In this document: in pieces, positions 1-12,300 of the stretch
How positions within the stretch are numbered: position 1 is the first letter of the stretch
Layout of the letters: each line of letters opens with the position of its first letter
Source: Rhabditophanes sp. KR3021
Lineage: Eukaryota; Nematoda; Chromadorea; Rhabditida; Alloionematidae
Length of the DNA stretch: 64,000 bases
NCBI GenBank assembly: GCA_963281155.1
Contig: CAUJLY010000001.1
Coordinates: forward strand, 3,410,001-3,474,000
Direction: 5' to 3'
Notes under the pieces: model-generated
What the model was told of the DNA's origin: nothing
What the model saw: the letters and a program-made list of their open reading frames with translations, nothing else
The model's database searches: none
Translations under genes and position numbers: made by a program

Positions 1-356
1 AAAGATCAGTGGGTAGGCGTGAAAAAGTTTGCCTCCAAAACAACACATCAGTTATGTTTATTTATTTTGCACCAAAAAATACAACTCCTTCAAAAAACCA
101 AAAACATCTACAACACTATTATACATATGATTTTAACACACATTTCATATCTGTGACTTGTAATTTCTTAAAAAACACATCAAATAGGTTTTAACTTTGA
201 GTGTTTAAAAAACATGCACTTAATCCTTTTTAGACACGATGCTTCTTGAATTAAGGTGTGATTAGGAACAAGTACACATAATACTCCTTAATTGCCCACA
301 TACAATTAACCAATTTAAGATTTTTATATAAAATGAGGAAATGACTAACAACTTAC

Positions 357-436
357 TCTGTATAATCTTCTTCTCCTGCTCCATTCATTATTTTGAATAG
401 ATCCGACATCTGATGGCAGGTTTCATTTTCACCCAT
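357..436 (-). CDS. Candidate first coding exon of an unidentified gene running off the left edge
   Basis: On the minus strand an ATG at 436-434 opens 26 codons plus two bases, starting MGENETCHQMSDLF and rich in acidic residues at its end. It stops exactly at a consensus splice donor (GTAAGT, 356-351). Composition is clearly richer in G+C than the flanks. No second exon could be identified in bases 1-356, so the rest would lie outside the window. I do not recognise the protein; the call rests on the start codon, open frame and donor only. Confidence 0.4.
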
Positions 437-538
437 TTTTAGTATGTAAGAATGTGTGTTTTATGTTATTTTAACTTAAACCAATAAATTGGCTTCAACC
501 AACATTAAAGATCTTCTGGAAAGGAAGAAATGGTGAGA

Positions 539-746
539 GTTCTGTGAAATAACTGTAATGATGAAAGTCCGCGTAGAAAACTATAATAATAAAAGTTCAC
601 GTAAAAAACTATAATAAAGAAAGTTCACGTAAAATAAGTATAATAAAAAATGTTCTTGGAAAATAACTACAATAAAGAATGTTCTTGTAAAATAAGTATA
701 ATAAAGAAAGTTCTTGTAAAATAAGTATAATAAAGAAAGTTCTTGT
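539..746. repeat. 29-bp minisatellite, about seven copies
   Basis: Direct tandem repeat with a 28-29 bp period. Each copy begins GTTC (TTGT or ACGT follows) and ends in an ATAATAAAGAAA-like stretch. Copies near 678-735 are nearly identical, while those near 539-600 have diverged. A long open frame on the minus strand here is only a by-product of the repeat. Confidence 0.85.
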
Positions 747-3700
747 AAAAATAGCAAATAATTTAAACATTCACGAATTAAAGATGACCAAAATAGACAG
801 TATAAGCAAATAAAATCATAAAGTTGAATAAAGTTGTGAAAAAACCAACAAAAAACAAATGACTCAAACCCTTCGAAGAGAGATGATGGAGCGGTTATAG
901 GCAAATGGGAATAATATTGGTAGCCAGGGACGGGTGTGAATTTGTAGATGCGAAAGGAAGTTTACTTCTTATTTCATTTATTAATACATATGTATTTATT
1001 TGCCAAAAAATATGGGTTTAAGATTGGGCCAAAGGAAAAGAGATAGTGATTATAAAAAACGGTCCTTTAATGTATAATGTATTTTGGGTCGTCGTAGTAG
1101 TCTTTTACATATGAAGAGGTGAACGTGGTGTGGTAGTGAACAGTTTGATAAGGTTATATAAAGTGGTGGTGTCTTCTTTGTGCCTAAATGTATCAAGAAA
1201 AGGCGGTCCATAACACAACTAACAGTTAACAGTTGTCTAAGGATAAATGAGATAGCTCTGAAGACTGATTAATATTCTAAAGAGATAATTTGGAAATTAT
1301 AAAAATGATTAAATGTGAGACGGAAGTATTAGCTAGATGAATATAACCAATTTACTCACATTTCGGGTTTAGGTATGATATTTAAAAAATGAGGTAGCAT
1401 ACTTTTACTGCATGAGAAGAACAATAAATGTTGTAACTTGTCCCGGAACAGTTCATCAATCAATCTTATATTTATTTGTTTTGAACTAAGTATATCAGAT
1501 ATCCTCAACAATCATGCAACAAATATGTAGGTAACGTCATAAATTGACTGAGCTTTCATAAACACAAAACACGCATGTCATTCATCAAAAGAATATTAAC
1601 AAAAATATAATAAAAAAAGTAATAACAAGGCGGCTAGTTAAGATTTAGGGAGTAATAATTAATCCGAGTAAGTAAGTTAATGTAATTAACTATAATTTCA
1701 ATTAATTTGTTGTCTACAGATGACAATTTAATCGCAATTTAGTAGTGATGTTTAAAAAAATGAAATAAAATGAACAGTAATAAACAAATAATGGAACTCA
1801 ATTATGGTTATTGAAAGTTTTGACTTGCAATTTTATGATAATGCCTATTTTATTAAGACATAAACGTCTTTTTTTCAATTTGATATAAAGTGAGTTATAG
1901 TTGAATTACACTTTAAGTCAAAGCCCCTTGCTCATTCAGCTTATAATGTAATGTAATAAAGTTTTAACTTGTTCTAACGGTTGTGTTCATACTTTGAAAC
2001 TTATTTAATGAAACATTTTAAAATAGTGTGAATTTAAAATAAAAAAAGGCTTAACAGAAGATCTTGTTTTGGTTAGTATATTAAAGTTTAGCTGTATCGA
2101 TATGTTATTCAAAACAGGGCACATTTATTTTGAGACTCATCTCACATTTTTTATTGAAACGACAAAGACAGATCACATAAAAAAGCTTCTCCGGCTGAGG
2201 TTAAATAGTTTGTAGGTGATGATGGTTAAATCAAAAAAATGAAGGTTCTATTAATGAAGTGTATCTCGAAGAATAAAAGTGATATGGTGGGTATATATTT
2301 TTTGAAACGATGTAAATATTTTGTTTGAACGTAACAAAAATACTATATTTGAAGGAGATGATTATTCTAAAGATAATGGCACATAAGTACTAGACGAGAC
2401 TGGAATAGATTATCAGGAAATATGATATCAAAACATTTGTTCAACAATTTACTTCTACAAATTTGACGCCATTTAAAGTCTATTCAAATTATTTTTTGCC
2501 TTTTATTTTTAGAGTCTCACTCATTTTTAATTAAGCTTATTCCTCACGAAATGTGACGTCTATCTCATATTTTTGCTAAATTGCTATAAAACATGAAATC
2601 TTACCATTATTTAGATACATAAAATCATATAATATGATAGAGTTCACTCAATTTTATGTCAATATTAAAAGAATCAAAGTATATCAAAAAATATTAAATA
2701 GAAAGTTTGCCTTTACTCCAAAAAACTGTAAAAATTGGTAAAGAAAGTTATCTTGTAATGTATTTATTTTAAGCTGAAGCATAATGTTTGGAAAGAGTCA
2801 AGATTTGGGACAAAGAATTTTCATTTTTTGAATATATTCCCATTTAAAAAATATTACATGAACCTTAAGCACTTGAGTGGTATCATTCAACTAAAAAGAC
2901 AATGATACATTGATAGATTACTATTCCCTAATAGTAAAAATATGTCATGACTTAAAGATTCAATATTTTTAACATCTTTATAACTTTAATAACAGGCACA
3001 AGTTTTTAATTGTTTTAAACCATTATTCACGCTCATACTTTTTTACTCAATCCAAGATCGTAGCTGTACTCATCGTCAAACTTATAGTAAACTAATAATA
3101 TTTCAATTGATCCAAACTACATATTAAGACAAAATATTTGATTGCGAAAAATTATGAAAAACTAATATGTAACTATATTATTTTATTGTTTACCTCAGCA
3201 ATATTTGTATGTTCAACCAAATTTGAAAGACATAAAAAATAAATGCTAAAAAGTATGTAAATAATTGGGTAAAGATCTTTTGAAAAAAATATCTTTTTTG
3301 GAGAGGGCTCTTTTGTGACAAGATGAAGGTAGATATAAGAGTTGATTTTCATTAAAATGTAGTGTATAGCTGTTAGATAGTAGTGTCTAATGCTGTTATA
3401 TATTTAAATAAGATCATTTAACTTATGACATGCAAATATCATATTGAACAAAAGAAAAATGATTCGACAAAGTGAAGAGTGATAAAATGATCTAATTGGT
3501 GATTGAATCACTGACGACTATATATCCTAATGTCCGTAGTACTTCTCTTTCACTTTTTTCAACTATCAAGGCAACTTTCAAGAATCACCAAGAAAGTGAG
3601 ATTTACGAGTATCATTAAGGCAAAAGGTGATTAAACTAATAACAAAATATACTAATCATCATTTCAAATTCATTTCTTCACATAAAGAAGACAAGTGTTT

Positions 3701-4026
3701 TGCTTGGAAAACATTTGTCATTATTTGTTAAAGCTCTATACCTCGCTCCTGGATATAACAAGTATATAGAAACATTTACAAATACTTATAAATACTGTGA
3801 CATTTTGATATAAAGAGATAGGTTAAGTAATTATTTAAAATAAGACGGCATAGCAATGTGATATATTGCATATCAAATTAAATAACTGCAAGGATTAACA
3901 AATGAATGGGTAAAAAAGCTTAAATAATGGAGAAAACTAAAATTAAAAAATTAGAATATTAAAAAAATTATTAATGATACCCAGCAATTTATACTCTTCT
4001 ATTGATATTCAAAAGATAATCCTAAT
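747..4026. other. A+T-rich non-coding stretch
   Basis: No open frame with convincing composition or splice sites was seen. The sequence is A+T-rich with scattered homopolymers. Nothing further can be supported. Confidence 0.6.
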
Positions 4027-4230
4027 TCATTGTTTGACATCATCATCGCCAGACAAAACAAATAATATAAAAATATAAGGACAATAGTCGGGGCCAGCAG
4101 GTGGCATATCTAGATGAACTTCCTGATTAAGAACACCTAATATCCATGATAAGCAACCATAATAAATTACAATAAGAGCTTCAATCAGCAGATGCAATGT
4201 GAAACATGATATTAGGAAAGGTGGGCTTCT
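4027..4230 (-). CDS. Candidate terminal exon of an unidentified membrane protein
   Basis: On the minus strand an acceptor (TTTTTTAG, ending 4231) is followed by 67 sense codons and a TGA at 4029-4027. The peptide has a hydrophobic segment (FLISCFTLHLLIEALIVIYY), a polar stretch containing DMPPAGPDYCPY, a second hydrophobic segment and an acidic end (SGDDDVKQ). G+C content is higher than in the surroundings. This looks like the last exon of a polytopic membrane protein, but upstream exons between 4.23 and 6.3 kb were not found and the family is unknown. A chance ORF is possible at this length. Confidence 0.35.
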   Translation of the reverse strand, partial: RSPPFLISCFTLHLLIEALIVIYYGCLSWILGVLNQEVHLDMPPAGPDYCPYIFILFVLSGDDDVKQ

Positions 4231-6275
4231 CTAAAAAATAATTTAATAAATAAAAAACTCCAATAGATTCATCCAACTAAATTGATATAGACGATTGCGT
4301 GAGAAATTATAAGGACAGTAAATTGATACTATTAAAATATGTTTACTACTTTTATCCATAACAAAAGAATTTTCGAGTTCATGATTCATTAATTCTTTCC
4401 TTTAATTAAACAAAGAAAGTACGAAATTATTTGAAGAGTGCACAAATATTAATTTATTAATTTTTATGTGCTCCCATTCATCGTCAAAAATAGTATATGT
4501 ATACACAAGACATCATGGAACTAAAAATAAATTGGCCGTGTGTTCAATAATAGATTTGAATGTACAAATATAGCAAATAAGTAGTACTAGGACACTTTGA
4601 AGGCTATTTTTGCTTCAAATTACAACCATATTACTTCTATATTATTTAGATGTTACTCAAAAATTGGTTGCTTCTTACTTCAGTATTGCTGCCTTATTAT
4701 TTTGGGCATTACTCGGATATTATATGTATATTTGAAAGAATCATGTCTTTTGTTCAAGTGAATTTTTAATTTGTTTTAGGGCAAGAGTAAGATGTATGAG
4801 ATGCGATTAATAATTGCTTTTTATATTACTCAACCATTTTTTACCCTTATGCAGAAAACTAGTTTAATATTGAGTGCACATTAGCCATTTTCACTTAATG
4901 AGGATAAACAAAGGAATTCAGTATGAAGAATTAAAATTTGGTATGCCACGTCGCTATATTTTTAATATTTACAAATCAAATAGCAATTATCTTCATTAAT
5001 GTGCCTATTTCTTAGCATAAAGTCATGCCATATAGCTGGAGGCGTAATGACCAAAATGTGATAAATTTTAAATCAACAAAAGTAAAGGATGAGTTTTTTA
5101 TATCCAATAAATATGTACATATTTCAAATATTTAACACCGGATAAATATGTGAATAGTATTTGCAATTTTGTACATACCGAATATTTATTTTTGCAATTC
5201 AACGAATAAACGGGACATACGAGGTAGTCATCATAGATTGCAAATATCCTAATGAGCTTATTTTTTTAATCAATTACATAACTGTTCTCGTAATAAACGA
5301 TGCAAGCATATTTAATATGTTCCTTCATACTATAAAATGTAATTGTAAAGATAATAAAAGAATTAAAAGAGTGAGTATACAATACGCTCCAACGACGTCA
5401 TAAATCATTCCATTTCTAATTAGAAATGTACGCACATATTATTTTAAAGAATAAATCTTGTGAATCATATTATTTTTCAAATTACAATAACTATTTACAA
5501 AAAGACAGTAAGCATAAGGCATGGAAATTAAAAAAACGGCTCAGAAGTCAAAAAACTACTACTCCAAAGTCATAAAATTGCACAACTCAAGAGTCAGTTT
5601 AGGATCCCATTAAATTGATGATTTGCCAAACGATCCCTGAAATATAGCCTTAATAAAACAAAAAAACTTCCAATAATACAGAAAATAATACAAAAAAATA
5701 AGTTGTAATAATTTAACACAATAAATTGCAATGGTAAATTGTGATATTAAATTTGATAATAAATTTTAATGGCGCATAGAATCTTCAAAAATGGTATTAA
5801 AATTGTAAATAATATGATAAGAAAATGTTATGACGCCTTGTCCACATCCTTACTTAAGAGGACTATAATACGAACAAGACATTATATATACATGTAAATG
5901 TTATAAATATCACAAAATAAGTTTATCCCCTAAACTTGGACAAATAAGAATACTCAAGACAAAAAAAGTTAATAGAGAGAGGGAACTTGTATTTTTTGAT
6001 ATCAACCCAAAAATAACACTTGAAGAGCAATTTAATGTTTATTTTTGATAACATATTTTACATAACCTTATGATTTTGTACTACACTTGTACAAAGTCAC
6101 TTTATCAACTACCAATGACGTAGCTTTCTTTGACTAACTTTCTTTAGGATATATCAAGTTATGCTTTATAAATAATACTTTCGAACTGTCAAATAATACT
6201 TTTAACAATCAAGTAATGAGGTACCTTGTACTATTTATAAATATCTTCGCCTTTCATATTTTGCAAATATTATTT
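4231..6275. other. A+T-rich stretch, no gene assembled
   Basis: An 80-codon open frame at 5161-5403 (+) has no splice context and is within the length expected by chance at this base composition. Any missing upstream exons of the 4027-4230 candidate would lie here, but none stands out. Confidence 0.5.
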
Positions 6276-6281
6276 TTTATT
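6276..6281 (-). terminator. Polyadenylation signal of the LRP5/6-like gene
   Basis: AATAAA on the minus strand, 45-50 bp past the stop codon at 6328-6326. The position fits the cleavage signal of the LRP5/6-like transcript. Confidence 0.5.
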
Positions 6282-6325
6282 TAACGTAATTTTATATATA
6301 CAAATATTAATAATTGCTTCCTCTG

Positions 6326-9300
6326 TCAGAGATAGTTGCTTTCCTCTGAATCAGATGATTCAGCTGTTGTTCCTTGACGGCTGTTGGCTGGAGGTCTTCT
6401 TCCACTTTTAGTATGTGATCGGAGAGTGTAATAATTCGACGAATTTGATGAACCTTCTTGCTGGGGAAGCGGTCTATGTAAATATTCGTAAGGAGGTGGA
6501 GGCATACTTTCTGAAACATATGAATGTGTAGATGTAGAATTAGCTTTCCTCAATGTGTAAGGAATTTGCTTTACTACTCCATATGTCGTGGATAGGGAGG
6601 CAGCTGAAGGTGGGGGAGCATAAAATTGGACGTGTCTTCCGTAGTGTTGTTGGCTTGATGGGTCGTAAGCTGTGGCATATGATGAGTTCATTGAGTAAGG
6701 GTGCTGCTTAAGGATGGAGCTTTGGTTGCGAGTTGGTGTTGGTTCATCAATCATCACAGGTATTGTTGACTGGTCACCTTCTCCTGAACCAAATACGTAA
6801 TAATTTTCTTGCTGAATAGGAGAGTTGAATGTTTTAAGAGCCACCTCAACCATATGCGTTTGTTGATTACTTTGGTTCAACAAGAAATGTGTTTCTCTCG
6901 GATTGACATTACTTTGGACCTTTGATGAGTTAGATTTTTTACAACAATTGACAAACAAAAGAATGACTAACATTACAAAAATAGCTATACCAATTGCGAA
7001 AATGGCGAAGGTAAATGTTTTTTCTTTTTGATTGTTACCAACACCATTAGCACTGTGCATTTCTATAAGCGAGCAAAGATGAGGAGCCTCGTCAGTTCCG
7101 TTTTCACAGTGTACGATACCGTCACACAACATTGTTTTCCTCGAAATACACCCGCTGAAATTTGAGTAACCTTTAGCATTGTTCGTCGAGGCTTTGAAGG
7201 TAAAATCGAAGGAAGTCTTGATTTCACAGTCAAATTGGCTTTGTGGATCTTCGCATTTACAATAAAGTTCATCTGAGTTGTCTAAAAGCAAGATTGAATG
7301 TTATTAATAATGTAGCAAATGTTTAATCATTTTTCGGAATGCATTGACTGTGTACCAGCTGCTTTTTAGTACTTTGCTCATTATCAAATGAAAGATTGAG
7401 ATTTGGAAAGGAAGGAAATTTAAGATTGGAAAGGAAGGAAATTTAAGAGACCAAATAAAGAAAAAAACATCTCTATTTTTGAGAAGAGTTTCAAACGTTG
7501 AGTAAAGTATCACTAGTTCCAGAAGTAAGTAATCAAAGAATGTAAAGTGACAGCAGAAAACTGAAAAAGAAACTGAAGGCCGCACATTGGTTCCGTTGCA
7601 TGCGACTCTTTTCAAAGAAATCAATTTAACATGTGTTGCTCTTGGAAAATGTTTGATAAGAATAGAAAATAGAGAGGCAATGATTGGGAAGGAATTAGCT
7701 TTTGTAAAGATGATATTCCAAGCCAATATAAAAGACTCGGATCAATTCTGGAATAATTTCAACACAATTTGGTCGGATACAAAGAGAATAAATTTTAAAG
7801 AGAAATATTAAATTGTGATTTTTGTCCTTCAACAGGATCAAGTTCGGATCATATGAACAACTTCGTTTGTGAACAATCTCAAATCTATCTTGAAAAATTA
7901 GAGAAACAATGGATAAGTTGACAAAGGACAAGGATGAAGAAGAATTGTTCAAAAGATATGCCTCTATCATTGAAAGATCTTTAATTGCAGCTACCAAAGG
8001 ATCAACTAATTTATCTGCTGGATCTGTATCTGACAGAATTCTCAACTTATTCACATTCCATCCTATAAAGAAGATGGGACATTACTTTATGCAGTACATT
8101 CTTAATAACTATGTCAAGGATAAAATTGAAAAGCCTGCTCGATTAATATTTGCAGAAATCTATTCGAAAACACCTACAGAATTTCAATGCTTGGAATGCA
8201 AACGATATTTTTCTGGACAATCGTGTCTCAATAACCACTTAAAGCATAGATCTTGCAAAGGTCTTTTCAAAGCAGCAGAGGAAAAAAACTTGAGATCAGC
8301 TTCCGACATCAAAGAAGAATTATATGAAAAGAATCAACCAATCTCACATCTAAAGTTCTGTGATGTTTATCTCTTCGCCAATCTTGATATCACTGAAGCT
8401 GAATTGAATGATCCAAAGCTAGCCAGGAAATACATTCTGTATGTAGGGGAGAGTGTAGATATCAAAGGTCATATGGGCGGCCACATGATTTACTACAACA
8501 GAAACGTTAAATGGGAGTTTTTGTTTGATGACAAGGAGAGAGCTGTGCACAAAGTCTTCGCTGCTGATAAAGAAATGCTCGTATTGAAGAAGACTTATGC
8601 CTCTGAAGATCATGCCATGAATATCAGAGATATCCTCATCGATTACTGCAGCGACAATGCCACAAATTGCGACTCTGGCAAGTCAACTTATTATTGGTCA
8701 AGAAAATGTCTCCAGAAGAGAAGGATCAGGTAGCTCAATTAATCCTCCAAGAGATCTTAGATGTCAAAGAACCTGTCGATTTAAGAAACTCCGCATAATT
8801 TACTTGTTTATCAAATTTTTTTGCCCCTTTTAAATTAATAAATTTGTATTATTTAATTAACCCTCTATTACCGTCGGGACAATCGATTTTTCCATCGCAA
8901 ATCTCAAATTTCGAGATAGATTTTCCTCCAGACAAACAAGGCCAGAATCCCATACTTGACTTCAACATTTTTTCAGAATCCATAGGTATTTGATTGTACA
9001 GACAATTTTGACTATTTTCATCGGATGTATCTAAGCAATCGATTACTCTGTCGCATTTTTTGCTCATTGAAATGCATTGGAGGCCATCATCACATGCAAA
9101 CTGGTAGTGTTTACAGGGCACTATTGCCATGCAATTGAATGAATTTTGGGGATCCTGTCTCAGATTGTACGGACACAGGCACTGAAATTTAGAGGATGAA
9201 CGTGTAAAATCTCCCTGGCTTCTACACAAATGTGAGCATTGACTTTGATGACAGGCACTATGAATACTTGTTGTGAGTTCTTGAGTTGCCACTCGACCTT

Positions 9301-12300
9301 AAATAGCACCATAATTATTATATAGAAATTAATAAAGGATGAGTTTTAAACACCTCATTTTTAGTGTCTTTTTAAGTCGCATGTGTTTGATCTAAAATGT
9401 TAATTTGGACCAAATTTGACTAAAACAATTCCTGCCAAACGGAAGTAAATTGATGATTTAAAAAAAAGTCATAGTGAAACTGGAGGAGTGTGTTCACCAT
9501 CATATTTTGGTATATAAGAGGTATGAAAATACAATTAAGTCATTTTTATTTTCTACCACGACTAAAAGAAAAGGGTACCTCAAATTAAATAATTTTCTTC
9601 ATCAAAACCTTTTATAACAAGGATTTTACTCAAACTCGTTTTATCGCAATTAAGAAAGTCTTGCTCCTTGAAATAGATGGTGGTTACCTTTTCAAACCAT
9701 CAGGTCGTCAAAATGGAAGAACTAAATTTGAAAGACAACAACGTTGTGATAGAATGCAAAATAAGTATTGTGAAGACAATGGACTCCGCTTAATTAGAAT
9801 CTCCCATTCAAGAGCTGCTGATATGGAGACAATCTTGAAAGGCGTTCTACAAAAATGGGGTTACGAGCTTAGAGAAGACAAGACCTTGGCCAAGTTTTAT
9901 GGCAAAGGCTTGCAATATCAATAATCATATCTTGATTTTTATATCATTTTAATGAAAAGCTTGATTCTTCTTATTATACTTAAATAAATACTAGATTCGG
10001 TAGTAAAGTATTAATCAGAAGACTATAGATAACTGAATATTTTTGTTTTTCATTTAACCCACCTAATATTTTGACATTACTTCCTCTGCTTGGACCGTAG
10101 TAAGCCAATGAAACCAGGTCATTGAATGTATTGGCATGTGACGACGTATTGTATTTGAGCAAAAACAGCCCCGACTTGGCTCTAGAGTTTATGGCAATTG
10201 CAAGTGAGTTGTGTGAAAATGCGATAGTCGACATAGCAAAAGCTTGGGAATTGTGGAGGATGTCGTTGAGATTTAATCTTTGCCTCAAGTCAAGATCTAC
10301 ATGGACATCTTTAGAGTAGATTGAAGAAGGGGAAGAATAAAGTAGCCTCTGAGAAAAAGTGTCTGAGGCTAGTGATAAAGAATGCCAAGACAAGTCATCT
10401 GTCGATGTGTATGATAGTGCTTTGCAATCACGGCCATCAAAACGGCATCTTATTATTCTGGATGAGGTGTCGGAAATGGCATTGATGAAGAAAAGGGCAT
10501 TTAATTTGTTAAATACTTCGATTTGACGAGGTGAATAACGTGACTCGGAAACAATTACTCCAACATAAATAAAGTCGTCATGCGCTGTTATCCTGAAGGC
10601 ATGAATCGAAGACATATTTAAGGCTAACGTTAATGAACAAGACACAAATAATTGCCTCCCACTGTTGTCAATTGTCAGATAATGGAAGGATTTGCACTTT
10701 GAGTACTCCTTAATTTCATCCATCGTCATCGAAGGTTCATCGGGCAACATTGATGATCTGACAACGTTGCTCGGATCGGCTGAATCAATCCAATAAAAGT
10801 ACTTTTTAACGGACATCGGATCAAATGACAATGAATTAATTTCCCCAATATTAGGTAAGTCAAAGTAAAACGGGGGTTCATTTTCTAAAGTGTCTGCGCC
10901 TCCACTAACCTTGTCAATTTGAAATCTAACCAATTTGTTACTCTCCGAAACCATTACAAAAGACTCCTTAATTACACAAATCTTCTTTTCTTTGTCATAA
11001 ATAAAATGATCCTGACATACACATTCGGATTCCACCAAATTTTTGGCAAGACAAATGTGATTGCAAAAGGCCTTTGAAGATGGCTTTGCCGAGCAGGCCG
11101 CCTTGATTAATGAACTTGAAGGATGTGCGTTTGTAGTTGTCAGAATAGTTAATGATATTAAATCATCTATCTGGGAGTGATGATGTAGTTCATTGTTTTC
11201 AAAAGCCATAACAGAACCATTGTGTTTGTTAAAGAATAGAAGTGACAAATGGTGGGGAGTAATGTGTAGAGCATGCAATTTAGGTATTGAAAGTAATTGC
11301 TTTTTGTTAGTACCGTCCAAATTAGTTGAATAAATGGTTCCTTTTGTCAGATCGTGTATATTCATGGTTGCATAAATTAATAGTTTAGAGTGATGATCTA
11401 TGGCAAATGATGTTATCGGGTCTTCACATTTAATTACGGTTGTCAAATGTTGGTAATTCAAATAAATTGGAGTTCTCAAAATAGAAATGGAGTCATTGAC
11501 AAAGTAAAGCATATTTTGACTCTTTTCAACAACTACCAAGGAAGGATCTATGTTTTTCCATAACAATGTCCTCCTAACACTTCCTTTTTCATTTATAATT
11601 TCAATTCGTTTTAAGTATCTGTTGGCAAAGAAAATATTTCCTGGATAAATCACAGAGATTAGTAGTTTTAATATTACATTTTAAAGCTTTGATTATCTGA
11701 ATGTTATTTTAAACAACCAGTTTTTACAAATGTAGCTAATTGTTTTGATAAAGAATTAGAAAGGTCTCTTAAATATTTATCGGCATTTGAATACTTGATG
11801 ATACAATATCATTCGGAACATTAAATATCAAATTATCTTTAAGTCACTCAAATACTCTTCTTGAATTGCACGAATCATCTATTTCAAACGCCTTTAAATT
11901 GCTCCAATTTTTTATATGTCTTTTAATGAAACTTACCGGTGACATCATCGACGGATATGCCATCTATTAGTGGAGATGATGTACTTATTAGAAGTGTTGT
12001 TGTCTGATGATTTGTAAGATTAATTTTTTTTATATACCCAATTTGTTGATGAAAGTGGTTTGGACTTCTTCCGGTTCCAGCAATTAACAGAGAATCACGA
12101 AAGGGGTAGATGTATTGAATTGAATCTGAAATACCTCCTAAAAACATCCTCTCATTCAAGTTAAATTGCGGGGAAACAGAACTACGCATCAAGTCGTCAT
12201 CAATCGAAAAACGGGAGTAGATTAACGAAGCATTGATACTTTGACAAGTTACCCCATCTTCGCTTAAGACCTGTCCGTTTTTGCATAAACATTTAGCGAT

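Noticed and set aside
581..904. A 107-codon minus-strand ORF rich in Phe, Leu and Tyr
   Set aside because: Most of it is the 29-bp minisatellite read in an open frame.
7304..7726. A 140-codon minus-strand ORF inside LRP intron 5
   Set aside because: Not joined to LRP exons in any phase, hydrophobic A+T-type composition, and partly antisense to the better plus-strand relic.
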